A stretch of 64,000 nt of DNA from Saccharopolyspora kobensis (GCF_900108315.1 NZ_FNVB01000003.1:1-64000); one strand, 5' to 3'. Shown: positions 17,759 to 26,362, counted from the stretch's first letter. The notes: generated by a model from the letters alone, not told the origin. A program made the numbers and translations.

Positions 17759-18759
17759 ACGCCGAACTGGACGAAGTCGATCTCGCGCTGGTCAACGCGC
17801 TGCAGATCCACCCGCGCGCGCCCTGGTCGCTGATCGGCGGCGTGCTCGGCATCGACCCGGTCACCGCCGCCCGCAGGTGGGCGCGGCTGGAGCGCACCGG
17901 GCTGGCCTGGATATCCGCCTATCCCCCGACCACCCCCGCCCAGGCCACGGCCTTCGTCGAGCTGGTCTGCGAACCGGGTCGCGGGGTGGAGGTGGCGCGC
18001 GAGCTGGCCGACGACCCGCAGGCCATGACCATCGACGTGACCGCGGGCGGGCGCGACGTGCTGGTCACCGTCAGCACCCCGGACCCGCAGACGCTGTCGA
18101 GCTACCTGCTGGAGCGGATGAGCCGGGTCGGTCACCTCCAGCAGGTGCGCAGCCACCCGGCGGTGCGGATCTACACCGAGGCCAGCCGCTGGCGGTTGCG
18201 CGCGCTCGACCACGACCAGGTCGCGCGGATGGCCCGGGACCCCGGCACCACGGCCGGACTGGTCTCGCTGACCGAGCAGGACTGGGCGATCGCGGTGGCG
18301 CTGGCCGCCGACGGGCGGGCGCCGGTCGCGGCGCTCGCCGAAGCGGCGGGCACCAGCACGAGCACGGTGCGGCGGCGGATGGCCCGGATGCTGGCCAGCC
18401 GGCAGCTCCGGCTGCGCTGCGAACTCGCCCGGACGCAGTCCGGCTGGCCGGTGTACGCGTGGTTCTTCGCCCGCGTGCCCCCGGCCCACCTCGACGACAC
18501 CGCGCGCGCTCTCGCCCGCATCCCGGAGGTCCGCGCGGTGACCTCGACGGCCGGTCCGCACAACCTGATCATCGCGGTCTGGCAGCGGTCGCTGGCCGAC
18601 GTGCAGGACCTGGAGACGCACATGAGCAGGCGGCTGCCGAACCTCGACATCGTCGACCGCAGCATCGTCGTGCGGCCGGTGAAGCTCGTCGGCCGGCTCC
18701 TCGACGAGCGCGGCCACGCGACCGGTTCCGTCCCGCTCGACACCCGCCGCAACCCGTGA
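17749..18759 (+). CDS. Lrp/AsnC-family regulator, double-length
   Basis: The 336-aa protein is about twice the usual Lrp length (about 150 aa) and contains two HTH plus ligand-domain units: first HTH LDEVDLALVNALQIHPRAPW...VTAARRWARLERTGL, second HTH LTEQDWAIAVALAADGRAPVAALAEAAGTSTSTVRRR. Each is followed by an AsnC-type sensing domain. It sits divergently from the M20-sdaA-DUF3100 operon, so it probably controls uptake or breakdown of the amino-acid derivative handled there. The start at 17749 is preferred over an ATG at 17719, which has no ribosome binding site. Confidence 0.82.
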   Translation: MQDHAELDEVDLALVNALQIHPRAPWSLIGGVLGIDPVTAARRWARLERTGLAWISAYPPTTPAQATAFVELVCEPGRGVEVARELADDPQAMTIDVTAGGRDVLVTVSTPDPQTLSSYLLERMSRVGHLQQVRSHPAVRIYTEASRWRLRALDHDQVARMARDPGTTAGLVSLTEQDWAIAVALAADGRAPVAALAEAAGTSTSTVRRRMARMLASRQLRLRCELARTQSGWPVYAWFFARVPPAHLDDTARALARIPEVRAVTSTAGPHNLIIAVWQRSLADVQDLETHMSRRLPNLDIVDRSIVVRPVKLVGRLLDERGHATGSVPLDTRRNP

Positions 18760-18817
18760 CCCCGCGGGCTTCACCGGGCGCAGGGATCCGGGCGCACCCG
18801 CCGGATTGGAGGCGGCT

Positions 18818-19258
18818 TCAGGCCGCGCAGGCGTCGACCAGCTTCGCCAGGAGCCCGGTGCGGTCGCGGAGCACCCGGATCCCGTCGCGCACCACCCGGC
18901 GCGTGCCGCCGTCCACCTCCGGTTCCGTGGCCGCCCAGGCGGGTGTCGTGATGTTGAGCTCCACCACCAGTCCGGTCGTCGCGTGGCGCGATCGCCGTTC
19001 CGCCACCACGCCCCACTGCTTCGCGCGCAGCAGCGGGAGTTCCAGCCCCGGCGGCAGGTTCCCGGTGCCGTCGGTGTAGCGCCCCGGATCCGAGGTCACC
19101 ACGATGATGTCCACATCGGACTCGGCTGTTTCCGCTCCCGGCGGGCGCGCGTAGGAGCCGACCAGCGCCAGGGCCAGCACGTCGGGCCGGGCGTCCGCCC
19201 AGTCGCACAACTCGGTCACCACCTGCTGGGCCCGCTCGTGCCGCGCGGTGCTGTCCAC
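18818..19258 (-). CDS. Nucleotidyltransferase-fold protein (DNA polymerase beta-like)
   Basis: The 146-aa protein contains the minimal nucleotidyltransferase signature GSYARPPGAETAESDVDIIVV (about residues 33-53), with the two metal-binding aspartates of DVD, as in kanamycin nucleotidyltransferase-like and MNT proteins. No HEPN partner gene is next to it, so a toxin-antitoxin pair is not supported. The GTG start at 19258 has GGAGGAG 6 nt upstream. Confidence 0.78.
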   Translation of the reverse strand: MDSTARHERAQQVVTELCDWADARPDVLALALVGSYARPPGAETAESDVDIIVVTSDPGRYTDGTGNLPPGLELPLLRAKQWGVVAERRSRHATTGLVVELNITTPAWAATEPEVDGGTRRVVRDGIRVLRDRTGLLAKLVDACAA

Positions 19259-19399
19259 CTGCTCCTCCTGCGGTCAGCGGTACCGCGCTCCGCGCGGATC
19301 TGCGTTCGCCGTGAACGACGTCGTCGGCCTGACCGACATCTTTGCGCACAACCGCCGAGTCGGGCTCCGCTGCCCCCGGCTCCGGGCCGGGAGGCGCTG

Positions 19400-20070
19400 C
19401 TAAGCATCGGAAGCGATGCTGGTGGCAGGCTTCGCGACCGGAGTGCGCGCAGGATCGACGAACCACTCGCGGCCCAGCAGCAAGCCGAAAACCGCTGCGG
19501 GGAGCCGGACGAGCACACGCATCACGGGGGCGACCCTGCCGCCTCCGTAAACCTCGGAGCGGTGCGCGGCCAGCGCCGCCTGCTTCTGCCGAGCGAACCG
19601 GCGCACGTTCAACCGGTGCGTGATGGCCGAAGCCGGGCTGTAGGCGGTCCGCAGCGCTTCTGCGTCGAAGCGGAAGGGAATGCGCAACGCACGGATCAGC
19701 CGCACCAGACGCTCAACGACGTCACGGGGCATGGTGGCTTCCAAGACGGTGCCCACCCCGGCCAGTTCTGCCGCTCTCCTGCCCACCTCGTGCACCTTCA
19801 CGTGGTCGCGATGGCCGTACCCGCCGTTGGAGTCGTAGCTCAGCAGGACGTCGGTACCTTCCTCGCGCAGGATCGCGGCGAGCCTTCCCGCCGCTTCGTC
19901 GGTGTCGGCGGGGACTCAGCGGCCGCCACCATGGTGTCCGCGGCCACCACGATCACCACGCGGTGACCCTCGGCCGCAGCACGGGCGAGAGTGCCACCGG
20001 TCAACAGCACTTCATCGTCAGGATGCGCGTGGAACGCCACGATGGTTGCCACGGCCTCAGTATGGGGCAC
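19400..20070 (-). pseudogene. PIG-L family deacetylase, broken by deletion and frameshift
   Basis: The N-terminal part (20070 down to about 19910) carries the PIG-L metal motif AFHAHPDDEVLLTGGTLARAAAEGH and VVIVVAADTM. The reading frame then shifts: DTDEAAGRLAAIL, LLSYDSNGGYGHRDHVKVHEV and the C-terminal helix region continue in another frame down to 19400. Between ADTM and DTDEAA roughly 45 residues of the normal family sequence are also absent. The metal ligands (HPDDE and HRDH) survive on either side, so the break is recent. As in mycothiol-type LmbE proteins it would have removed an acetyl group from an N-acetyl sugar. Confidence 0.78.
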
Positions 20071-20133
20071 CGCGAAACAGCAAGATCATCGGGGATGGCG
20101 GCGGGCGGACCGCCCGCGCAGGGCGGTCCCCGG

Positions 20134-21357
20134 TCAGCTCGGCGCGGTCGTCCTCCGGGTGAGCGTGCGGACGTCCTCGACCGCCAGCGCGAGGACCGTG
20201 GCGACGAGCACCGCGGCCGCGCCGCCGAGCAGGACCGGTGCGGTGCCGATCCCTTCGGCCAGCGGGCCCGCGGCCACCTCACCGACCGGCAGCGCGATGA
20301 ACGAGCCGAGCATGTCGTAGGAGTAGACCCGCGCGAGCTTGTCCTCCGGGACGTTCTGCTGCAGCGAGACCTCCCACGCCACGGCGAACTGCTCCAGGGC
20401 GAATCCGGTCACGAACATGGCCGGCAGCAGCAGGAGCACCGACGGCCGCTGCGACAGCACGATCAGCGGCAGCACTTCGAGCATCCCGACCGCGACGCCG
20501 AAGCCCAGCGCTCGCTTCGGCTGCCACCGCGCCGCGACGATCCCACCGGCGAAGGCGCCCGCCGTCTGCGCGCCCAGGGCCAGCCCCCACGCGGCCCGGC
20601 CGAACGTCTGGTCGGCGATCACCGGCCCGATCACCGTCAGCGCACCGGCGGTGACCGCGTTGACCACCATGCACTGCGCCACGACCACCCAGACCCAGCG
20701 CCGGGACCTGAACTCCCGCCAGCCCTCGCGGATCTCGGCGAGAGGCCGCGCTCGGCCCGGAAGTGCGACGTGCGGCAGCCGCACTCCCCGGAAGAACAAC
20801 GCCGCGACGGCGAACGCCACCGCGTTGCCGACCAACGCGGCACCGGACCCGCTCGTCGCGGCCAGCGCACCACCGACCGACACCCCGGTGATCCGCCCGC
20901 CGTTCACCCCGAGCCGCAGCAGGGCGTTGGCCTGGGTGAGCAGATGCGCGGGCACGGTCCGCGGCGTGAGCGAAGCCGCCGCGGGCAGGGACAGCGCGGC
21001 GGCCGCACCGTTGCCCGCGCCCAGCAGCACCAGCAGCGGGATGGACGCGAATCCGAAGAGGACGCTCGCCGCCACCAGCGCCTGGCTGGCCGCGGCGCCG
21101 AACTGGGCGCCCTGCAGGATCGCCGATCTGGGCAACCGATCTGCCAGCACCCCGCCGAGCAGCAGCAGCGCGACGTTGGCCAGCGAACGCGCCCCGACGA
21201 CGATCCCGATGTCCACCACCGAACCGGTCAGGTCCAGCACGGCGAAGGCGATCGCCACCGGTGCGACCGCGTTGCCGAACTCAGCGGCGGTCCGGCCCCC
21301 GGCGAGCCGGCGGAAGGCCCGGTGGGCCAGCGGCCGGGACAGCCCGGTGGAGCTCAT
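20134..21357 (-). CDS. MFS transporter, drug-efflux type
   Basis: The 407-aa protein has twelve predicted membrane helices and the loop motif GGVLADRLPRSA between helices 2 and 3. It resembles the MFS_3/EntS group of multidrug or metabolite exporters. The ATG overlaps the stop of the upstream ArsR gene (ATGA), so the two are translationally coupled and the transporter is probably under that repressor. Substrate unknown. Confidence 0.85.
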   Translation of the reverse strand: MSSTGLSRPLAHRAFRRLAGGRTAAEFGNAVAPVAIAFAVLDLTGSVVDIGIVVGARSLANVALLLLGGVLADRLPRSAILQGAQFGAAASQALVAASVLFGFASIPLLVLLGAGNGAAAALSLPAAASLTPRTVPAHLLTQANALLRLGVNGGRITGVSVGGALAATSGSGAALVGNAVAFAVAALFFRGVRLPHVALPGRARPLAEIREGWREFRSRRWVWVVVAQCMVVNAVTAGALTVIGPVIADQTFGRAAWGLALGAQTAGAFAGGIVAARWQPKRALGFGVAVGMLEVLPLIVLSQRPSVLLLLPAMFVTGFALEQFAVAWEVSLQQNVPEDKLARVYSYDMLGSFIALPVGEVAAGPLAEGIGTAPVLLGGAAAVLVATVLALAVEDVRTLTRRTTAPS

Positions 21358-21878
21358 CCGGCTTCAGCGGAAGCGACCGGGAACAGCGCGACGGCCGCGC
21401 TGATCTGCTCGGTGCCCGGCGTCCGGGGTGGCACCGCGGCGGAGTGCAGCAGCTCGCCGAGCTCTCGCGCCAGTGAGAGCGCACGCTGCCAGCTGTCCGG
21501 ATCCAGCCACACCTGCGCATCGGTCAACGCCCCCGGCGCCCCGGCGGGCCACCGCTGAACCCGGCGTGGCAGGTCCGCGGCCATGGTGACCACGAGCTGC
21601 CGTTCCTCGGCCGGATCGGCGAGCAAGCGCGCACCGCTGTCGGGGTCGTGCCGGTACCGCTTGGCCCGACCACCGCGGATCACCACCTCACCGGCGACGT
21701 CGAGCAACCCGGCCTCGTGCAGCCGCCGCAGGTGGTAGCTGGCGTTCGCCTGCGACTCCCCCAGCTCCCGCGCGACCTCGGCGGCGCTCATGGCAACGCC
21801 GGTCAGCAGCGAAAGCATCCGGAGCCGCAACGGATGCGCCAGCACGCGAAGCTCCTCCAAGGAGCGCTGTTCTGCCAC
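21354..21878 (-). CDS. ArsR-type winged-helix repressor
   Basis: The 174-aa regulator has an N-terminal HTH_20/ArsR domain: LEELRVLAHPLRLRMLSLLTG followed by recognition helix VARELGESQANASYHLRRLHEAGLL and a wing with VIRGGRAKRYRHD. No metal-binding cysteine motif is seen, so it likely senses a drug or metabolite. The C-terminal half is helical. GTG start at 21878. It is encoded in one operon with, and overlapping, the MFS transporter. Confidence 0.83.
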   Translation of the reverse strand: MAEQRSLEELRVLAHPLRLRMLSLLTGVAMSAAEVARELGESQANASYHLRRLHEAGLLDVAGEVVIRGGRAKRYRHDPDSGARLLADPAEERQLVVTMAADLPRRVQRWPAGAPGALTDAQVWLDPDSWQRALSLARELGELLHSAAVPPRTPGTEQISAAVALFPVASAEAG

Positions 21879-21905
21879 ACCTCGATCTTGACGCACACCA
21901 GCCGA

Positions 21906-21927
21906 CCCCCAAAGAACCATTTGGGGG
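21906..21927. promoter_or_regulatory. Perfect inverted repeat upstream of arsR-MFS operon (candidate operator)
   Basis: CCCCCAAA-gaacca-TTTGGGGG has 8-bp perfect arms and lies 28 bp before the ArsR start. It is a good candidate for self-repression by the adjacent regulator. Confidence 0.55.
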
Positions 21928-22072
21928 ATCCGCGATGCTCCGACTCGCATCGCCCGCGGCGCAGCGAGCGGTTGACCGCACCACGCACGGAAGCGCGAAA
22001 GATCCAGCAGACGCCCGGCGATCCGCTGGGCGGCGGGCACAACGGGGTGCGATTTCGCGAGATCGGCCGCGG

Positions 22073-22726
22073 CTACGCCCCGGTCGCCGGCATCTCGTGG
22101 ATGTGGGCCGCCACTGCTTCGCAGGCCGCTTCCACGTCGTCGCCGCGGAGGACTTCGAGGAGCCGGGCGTGCTGGTCCGCGACCGCCTTCGGGGACGGGT
22201 GGGCCGGGGCGTCCCGGCGGAACTGGGCCACCACCCGGGGTTCGATGACGTTCCACAGCTGCAGGCAGTGCGGCTGGCCCGACCTGGTGATCAGGAACCG
22301 GTGGAACTCGACGTCGGCGTCGGCCAGGCCCGCGTGGTCCGCCGCCTCGGCGAGCCGGGTCATCCGGCCCACGAGCGCCGCCAGGTGCGCGAAGTCGTCC
22401 TCGGTGAGCAGCGGGTGCACCGTGCGGACCGCGAAGCGCTCCAGGGTCAGGCGGATCGGCACCAGGATCTCGGTGACCTCCTGCTGCGAGATGCCCAGCA
22501 CCTCGGTGCCGCGGTACGGGTAGGAGACGACCAGGCCTTCCTGCTCCAGCTGGCGCAGCGCTTCGCGGATCGGCGCGCGGCTGATGTCCAGGTCCGCCGC
22601 GAGGTCCCGCTCGGTGAGCTTGTCGCCCGGTCGCAGCGTGCCGTCCACGATCGCCGCGCGGAGCACGTCGGCGACCTGGTGGCGGCGCGAGGTCGAGGGC
22701 AGGGCGGGCAGGAGGTTTCTGGCCAT
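22073..22726 (-). CDS. GntR-family (FadR/FCD) regulator
   Basis: The 217-aa protein has a GntR winged helix (VADVLRAAIVDGTLRPGDKLTERDLAADLDISRAPIREALRQLEQEGL, about residues 18-63) and an FCD ligand domain with the expected metal-binding histidines (DADVEFHRFL, HARLL, AAHI). It is divergent from the enolase-superfamily gene, whose catabolic pathway it most likely represses. Confidence 0.88.
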   Translation of the reverse strand: MARNLLPALPSTSRRHQVADVLRAAIVDGTLRPGDKLTERDLAADLDISRAPIREALRQLEQEGLVVSYPYRGTEVLGISQQEVTEILVPIRLTLERFAVRTVHPLLTEDDFAHLAALVGRMTRLAEAADHAGLADADVEFHRFLITRSGQPHCLQLWNVIEPRVVAQFRRDAPAHPSPKAVADQHARLLEVLRGDDVEAACEAVAAHIHEMPATGA

Positions 22727-22797
22727 CGGCGGAACTGGCCCCTTCGGTCGGCTCGGATGCGAGCAGAACTATAGCCCGCGCCGCCGTGGTGGCTGTA

Positions 22798-22821
22798 TGG
22801 TCGACCATCGACCATCGACCA
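22798..22821. promoter_or_regulatory. GntR-type operator with three tandem TCGACCA heptamers
   Basis: TGGTCGACCA (22798-22807) is a perfect palindrome of the TGGTnnnACCA class bound by FadR-type GntR proteins. It merges into three direct copies of TCGACCA at 22801, 22808 and 22815, ending beside the ribosome binding site of the enolase-superfamily gene. Binding of the divergent regulator here would block transcription or translation start. Confidence 0.55.
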
Positions 22822-22835
22822 GAGGAGGCACCCGG

Positions 22836-23972
22836 GTGAAGATCCGCGAGATCCGCGCCGCCGGACTGCGGGGCGCCACGCCGGAGGGCGGGTGGAGCGT
22901 CGAGCTCCGGCCGGACGACGTGGTGCACACGCTGGTGGCGGTGCACTCCGACACCGGGCTGGTCGGCGTGGGCAGCGCTTTCACCAGCGAGAACCTGGTG
23001 CGCGCGGCCCTCGACGTGCTCGCTCCCCTGTGCCTGGGCGACAGCGCGCTGGAACCGGAGCGGGTCTCCGAGCACCTGCACCAGCACACCTTCTGGCTCG
23101 GGCGCGGCGGGGCGCTCACGCACACCATCAGCGCGATCGACATCGCGCTGTGGGACCTGCTCGGCCAGGCCACCGGGCAGCCGGTCGGCCGGCTCCTGGG
23201 CGGGCGCCACCGGGAGCGGGTGCGGCCCTACGCCTCGGTGCTGATGGACGAGCCCGCACGGCTCGCCGGAAACCTCATCGAGCTCGCCGACCAGGGCTTC
23301 CGCGCCTTCAAGATCGGCTGGGGGCCGTTCGGGCGGGTGAGCGCGGCCCTGGACGAGGAGATCGTGCGCGCCGCGCGGGACGCTGTCGGACCCGACGCGC
23401 TGCTGGCCGTCGACGCGGGCGGCAGCGACGGCTGCTGGCGCGGCGACCTCAAGTGGGCGCTGCGCACCGCCGAGATGCTCCAGGCGCACCAGGTCGCGTG
23501 GTTCGAGGAGCCGCTGCGCCCCGACGCCGTCGAGGACTTCGCCGCGCTGCGCAGCCGGACGCTCGTGCCGATCTCCGGCGGTGAGGTGCTGACGCGGCGC
23601 CAGGCGTTCCGGCCGTACCTGGAGCAGCGCGCGTTCGACATCGTCCAGCCCGACACCACCAAGGTCGGCGGGCTCAGCGAGAGCCGCCGGATCGGCTGGC
23701 TGGCGCAGGAGCACGGTGTCCGGCTGATCCCGCACGGCTGGAACACCGCGGTCGGCCTGCTCGCCGACCTGCACCTGGCCTCGGCGCTGCCCGGCACCGA
23801 CCTCGTGGAGTACAAGACCGGTTCGCCCTACATCGACGGCATCACCGAGCAGCCGTTCCGCCTCGATCCCGACGGCATGCTGGCGATCCCGGCAGGCCCC
23901 GGCCTGGGTCTCCAGCTCGATCCCGAGCGACTCGCGCGGTTCGCCGACGCCGAGGAGTTGCTCCGACCATGA
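22836..23972 (+). CDS. Enolase-superfamily enzyme (mandelate racemase/muconate lactonizing type)
   Basis: The 378-aa protein has the N-terminal capping domain and a TIM-barrel with the expected acid/base and metal sites: KIGWGPFGR (KxG lysine), LLAVDAGGSDG (metal Asp), AWFEEPLRPD (metal Glu) and ISGGEVLT. The late HGWN motif supplies the catalytic histidine. It would abstract the alpha-proton of a carboxylate (sugar-acid dehydratase or racemase). GTG at 22836 after AGGAGG. Just past the stop, in the same frame, lies a short 2-hydroxyacid-dehydrogenase-like tail, so a neighbour may have been lost. Confidence 0.87.
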   Translation: MKIREIRAAGLRGATPEGGWSVELRPDDVVHTLVAVHSDTGLVGVGSAFTSENLVRAALDVLAPLCLGDSALEPERVSEHLHQHTFWLGRGGALTHTISAIDIALWDLLGQATGQPVGRLLGGRHRERVRPYASVLMDEPARLAGNLIELADQGFRAFKIGWGPFGRVSAALDEEIVRAARDAVGPDALLAVDAGGSDGCWRGDLKWALRTAEMLQAHQVAWFEEPLRPDAVEDFAALRSRTLVPISGGEVLTRRQAFRPYLEQRAFDIVQPDTTKVGGLSESRRIGWLAQEHGVRLIPHGWNTAVGLLADLHLASALPGTDLVEYKTGSPYIDGITEQPFRLDPDGMLAIPAGPGLGLQLDPERLARFADAEELLRP

Positions 23973-24065
23973 CCGCGCCAAGTCATCGCGGGCGGCGAGC
24001 CGGTGGACGTCCTGAACGCACCTCGGCTGCGACGGCGGTGGCTCACCAAGGCATCGATCAGCGCG
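23973..24065 (+). pseudogene. Possible C-terminal remnant of a 2-hydroxyacid dehydrogenase
   Basis: Directly after the enolase-superfamily stop, the same frame reads QVIAGGEPVDVLNAPRLRRR and ends at a TGA near 24065. This resembles the usual last helix of D-2-hydroxyacid dehydrogenases (xxVLxGExPxxVVNPExL). A sugar-acid dehydrogenase would fit beside a sugar-acid dehydratase. Only about 28 residues remain, so the identification is weak. Confidence 0.25.
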
Positions 24066-24093
24066 TGAAGCGATCGGGAAGGAGACATCGACG

Positions 24094-25758
24094 GTGATCG
24101 AGCAGCAGGACTCCGATGCGGACGACGCCGGGGCGCAGTGGTGGCGACGGGCCGTGATCTACCAGATCTACCCGCGCAGCTTCGCCGACAGCGACTCCGA
24201 CGGCGTCGGCGACCTGCGCGGCATCATCGGCAAGCTCGACTACCTGGCGGACACGCTGGGCGTCGACGCGATCTGGTGCGGCCCGCTCTACCGCTCCCCG
24301 CAGGTCGACTTCGGCTACGACATCAGCGATCACACCGACATCGACCCGGTCTTCGGCACCCTGGAGGACTTCGACGCCCTGATCGCCGCAGCGCACCAGC
24401 GCGGCCTGAAGGTGATCGTCGACTTCGTGCCGAACCACACCTCCGCCGAGCACCCGTGGTTCGCCGAATCCCGCTCGGGCCGCACCGCCGCGAAGCGGGA
24501 CTGGTACGTCTGGGCGGATTCGGCGCCCGGCGGCGGCCCGCCGAACAACTGGACCAGCGAGCAGGGCGGCTCCACGTGGGAGTTCGACGAGACCACCGGA
24601 CAGTGGTACCTGCACTCGTTCAACCGGACGCAACCGGACGTGAACTGGCGCTGCCCGCAGCTGCGCGCGGCGATGCTCGGCGTGCTGCGCTTCTGGCTGG
24701 AGCGCGGGGTGGACGGCTTCCGGATCGACGCGCTGCACATGATCGCCAAGGATCCCGATCTCACCGACAACCCGGCCAGGACGAACGCCGAGCCCAACCC
24801 GACCGACCGGCAGCATCCGGACTTCGACACCCAGTGGCACTCGCACGACCGGATGCACCCGGACCTGCACGACCACATCCGCGAGATCCGCGCGCTGCTC
24901 GACGAGCACAGCGCCCGGACCGGGCAGGAGCGGATCGCGATCGGCGAGATCGAGGCCATGCCGTGGGAGTCGTGGGTCCGCTTCCTCGGCGACGGCGGAA
25001 CGCACTTCAACTTCAACTTCAACTTCGTCGAAACGCCCTGGGAGCCCGCGGCGCTGCGCGCCGGCGTCGAGGCGCAGGAAGCGGCGCTGCCGGCCGGTGC
25101 CTGGCCGAACTACGTGCTGTCCAACCACGACCGGCCGCGGCTGGCGACCCGCAACGGCCCGCAGAGCGTGCGGATCGCGGCGATGCTGCTGCTGACCCTG
25201 CGCGGCACCCCGACGCTGTACTACGGCGACGAGCTCGGCCTGGCCGACCTGCCGATCCCCGAGGAGAAGTGGCTGGATCCGCTGGGCCGGGACCAGGCCC
25301 GGGCCGCGATGCCGTGGACCTCCCGGGGCAACGGCGGTTTCGACTCCGGGCCGGCCGACGCCGCACCGTGGCTGCCGGTGAGCGACGAGTACCTGCGCCT
25401 CAGCGTGCAGAGCCAGCTCGCCGAGCCGGACTCGGTGCTCAACCTCTACCGGCGGCTGCTCGCCCTGCGCCGGAGCGAACCCGCGCTGCAGCACGGCGCT
25501 TTCCGCGCGCTCGACCTCCGCGCCGAGCACTGCACGGGCTACCTGCGGAGCACCCGGAAGCAGGAGTTGGCCGTGCTGCTGAACTTCGGTGACACCGACA
25601 CCGCGGTGGAACTGCCCGGCCACGGCCGCGTGCTGCTGTCCGCCGACGTTCCTTCCGCGGTGGCCGAGCGCGCGCTGCGGCAGCGATTCCTCGTGCGCGG
25701 CCACAGCGGTTTGCTCGTCGAGCTCGGCGATGTCGTTCCCGGGCAGCGCGACGCGTAG
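24094..25758 (+). CDS. GH13 alpha-glucosidase / oligo-1,6-glucosidase
   Basis: The 554-aa enzyme is a GH13 TIM-barrel hydrolase. It shows YQIYPRSFADSDSDGVGDL (23-41), DFVPNHTS (110-117), the nucleophile Asp212 in GFRIDALH, the acid/base Glu285 in GEIEA, and the stabilising SNHDRPR (343-349). The short QSDGVGDL-type segment and absence of a signal peptide point to an intracellular alpha-glucosidase acting on malto- or isomalto-oligosaccharides. GTG start after GGAAGGAG. No transporter or MalR gene is adjacent. Confidence 0.9.
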   Translation: MIEQQDSDADDAGAQWWRRAVIYQIYPRSFADSDSDGVGDLRGIIGKLDYLADTLGVDAIWCGPLYRSPQVDFGYDISDHTDIDPVFGTLEDFDALIAAAHQRGLKVIVDFVPNHTSAEHPWFAESRSGRTAAKRDWYVWADSAPGGGPPNNWTSEQGGSTWEFDETTGQWYLHSFNRTQPDVNWRCPQLRAAMLGVLRFWLERGVDGFRIDALHMIAKDPDLTDNPARTNAEPNPTDRQHPDFDTQWHSHDRMHPDLHDHIREIRALLDEHSARTGQERIAIGEIEAMPWESWVRFLGDGGTHFNFNFNFVETPWEPAALRAGVEAQEAALPAGAWPNYVLSNHDRPRLATRNGPQSVRIAAMLLLTLRGTPTLYYGDELGLADLPIPEEKWLDPLGRDQARAAMPWTSRGNGGFDSGPADAAPWLPVSDEYLRLSVQSQLAEPDSVLNLYRRLLALRRSEPALQHGAFRALDLRAEHCTGYLRSTRKQELAVLLNFGDTDTAVELPGHGRVLLSADVPSAVAERALRQRFLVRGHSGLLVELGDVVPGQRDA

Positions 25759-25773
25759 TCGCCGGAGCTGATT

Positions 25774-25794
25774 GGATGTCCGCTGTGGACATCC
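25774..25794. promoter_or_regulatory. Perfect inverted repeat spanning the start codon of the dienelactone hydrolase gene
   Basis: GGATGTCC-gctgt-GGACATCC has 8-bp perfect arms, and the ATG (25776-25778) lies in the left arm. It could be a repressor site or an RNA hairpin hiding the start codon. It also contains TCCGCTGTGGA, a variant of the palindrome repeated between other genes of the window. Confidence 0.45.
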
Positions 25795-26354
25795 TTCTGC
25801 TTCATTCAGTGTTCGGGCTGCGGCCCGCGGTGCACGCCGCCGCCGACCGGCTGCGCGAGGCCGGTCACGAGGTGCACGTCCCCGACCTGTTCGACGGGCG
25901 CACCGCGGAGACCGTCGAGGACGGCATGCGCATCAGCGAGGAGATCGGCCGCGACGAGCTGCTGCGCCGGGCGGTGCAGGTCGCCGCTCCGCTCAGCGCG
26001 CGGGGACTGGTCTACGCCGGGTTCTCGCTGGGCGCGGCGCTGGCGCAGAACCTCGCGCTGGCCGACGAGAAGGCCCGCGGCCTGCTGCTCCTGCACGGCA
26101 CCTCCGACATCGCGGAGAACGCAGCGGTCGACGACCTCCAGGTGCAGCTGCACGTGGCCGATCCCGACCCGTTCGAGTCGGAGGACTGGCTGAACTCCTG
26201 GTACCTGCGGATGCAGCGGGCCGGGGCGGAGGTGGAGGTCTTCCGCTACGCCGGTGCCGGGCACCTCTACACCGATCCGAGCCTGCCCGACCACGACGCC
26301 GAGGCCGCCCGCAAGACCTGGAACATCGCGGTGGACTTCCTCGGCTCGCTCTGA
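25776..26354 (+). CDS. Dienelactone hydrolase family protein
   Basis: The 192-aa alpha/beta hydrolase has the DLH layout with DILLLHSVFGLRPAV at the start, nucleophile loop AGFSLGAALAQ (Ser in place of the usual Cys), acid in HVADPDPFE and histidine in GAGHLYTDP. The Cys-to-Ser change is common in actinomycete DLH relatives, which act on carboxyl esters rather than dienelactones. Convergent with the LysR gene over a shared terminator. Confidence 0.83.
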   Translation: MSAVDILLLHSVFGLRPAVHAAADRLREAGHEVHVPDLFDGRTAETVEDGMRISEEIGRDELLRRAVQVAAPLSARGLVYAGFSLGAALAQNLALADEKARGLLLLHGTSDIAENAAVDDLQVQLHVADPDPFESEDWLNSWYLRMQRAGAEVEVFRYAGAGHLYTDPSLPDHDAEAARKTWNIAVDFLGSL

Positions 26355-26362
26355 ACCAACGG

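Noticed and set aside
18818-19258. MNT-HEPN toxin-antitoxin module
   Set aside because: Only the nucleotidyltransferase fold is present; no HEPN gene lies on either side.
24094-25758. Trehalose synthase rather than alpha-glucosidase
   Set aside because: The C-terminal and active-site pattern is of the alpha-glucosidase/oligo-1,6-glucosidase group. No maltokinase domain or treS neighbour is present, so the more general call is used.
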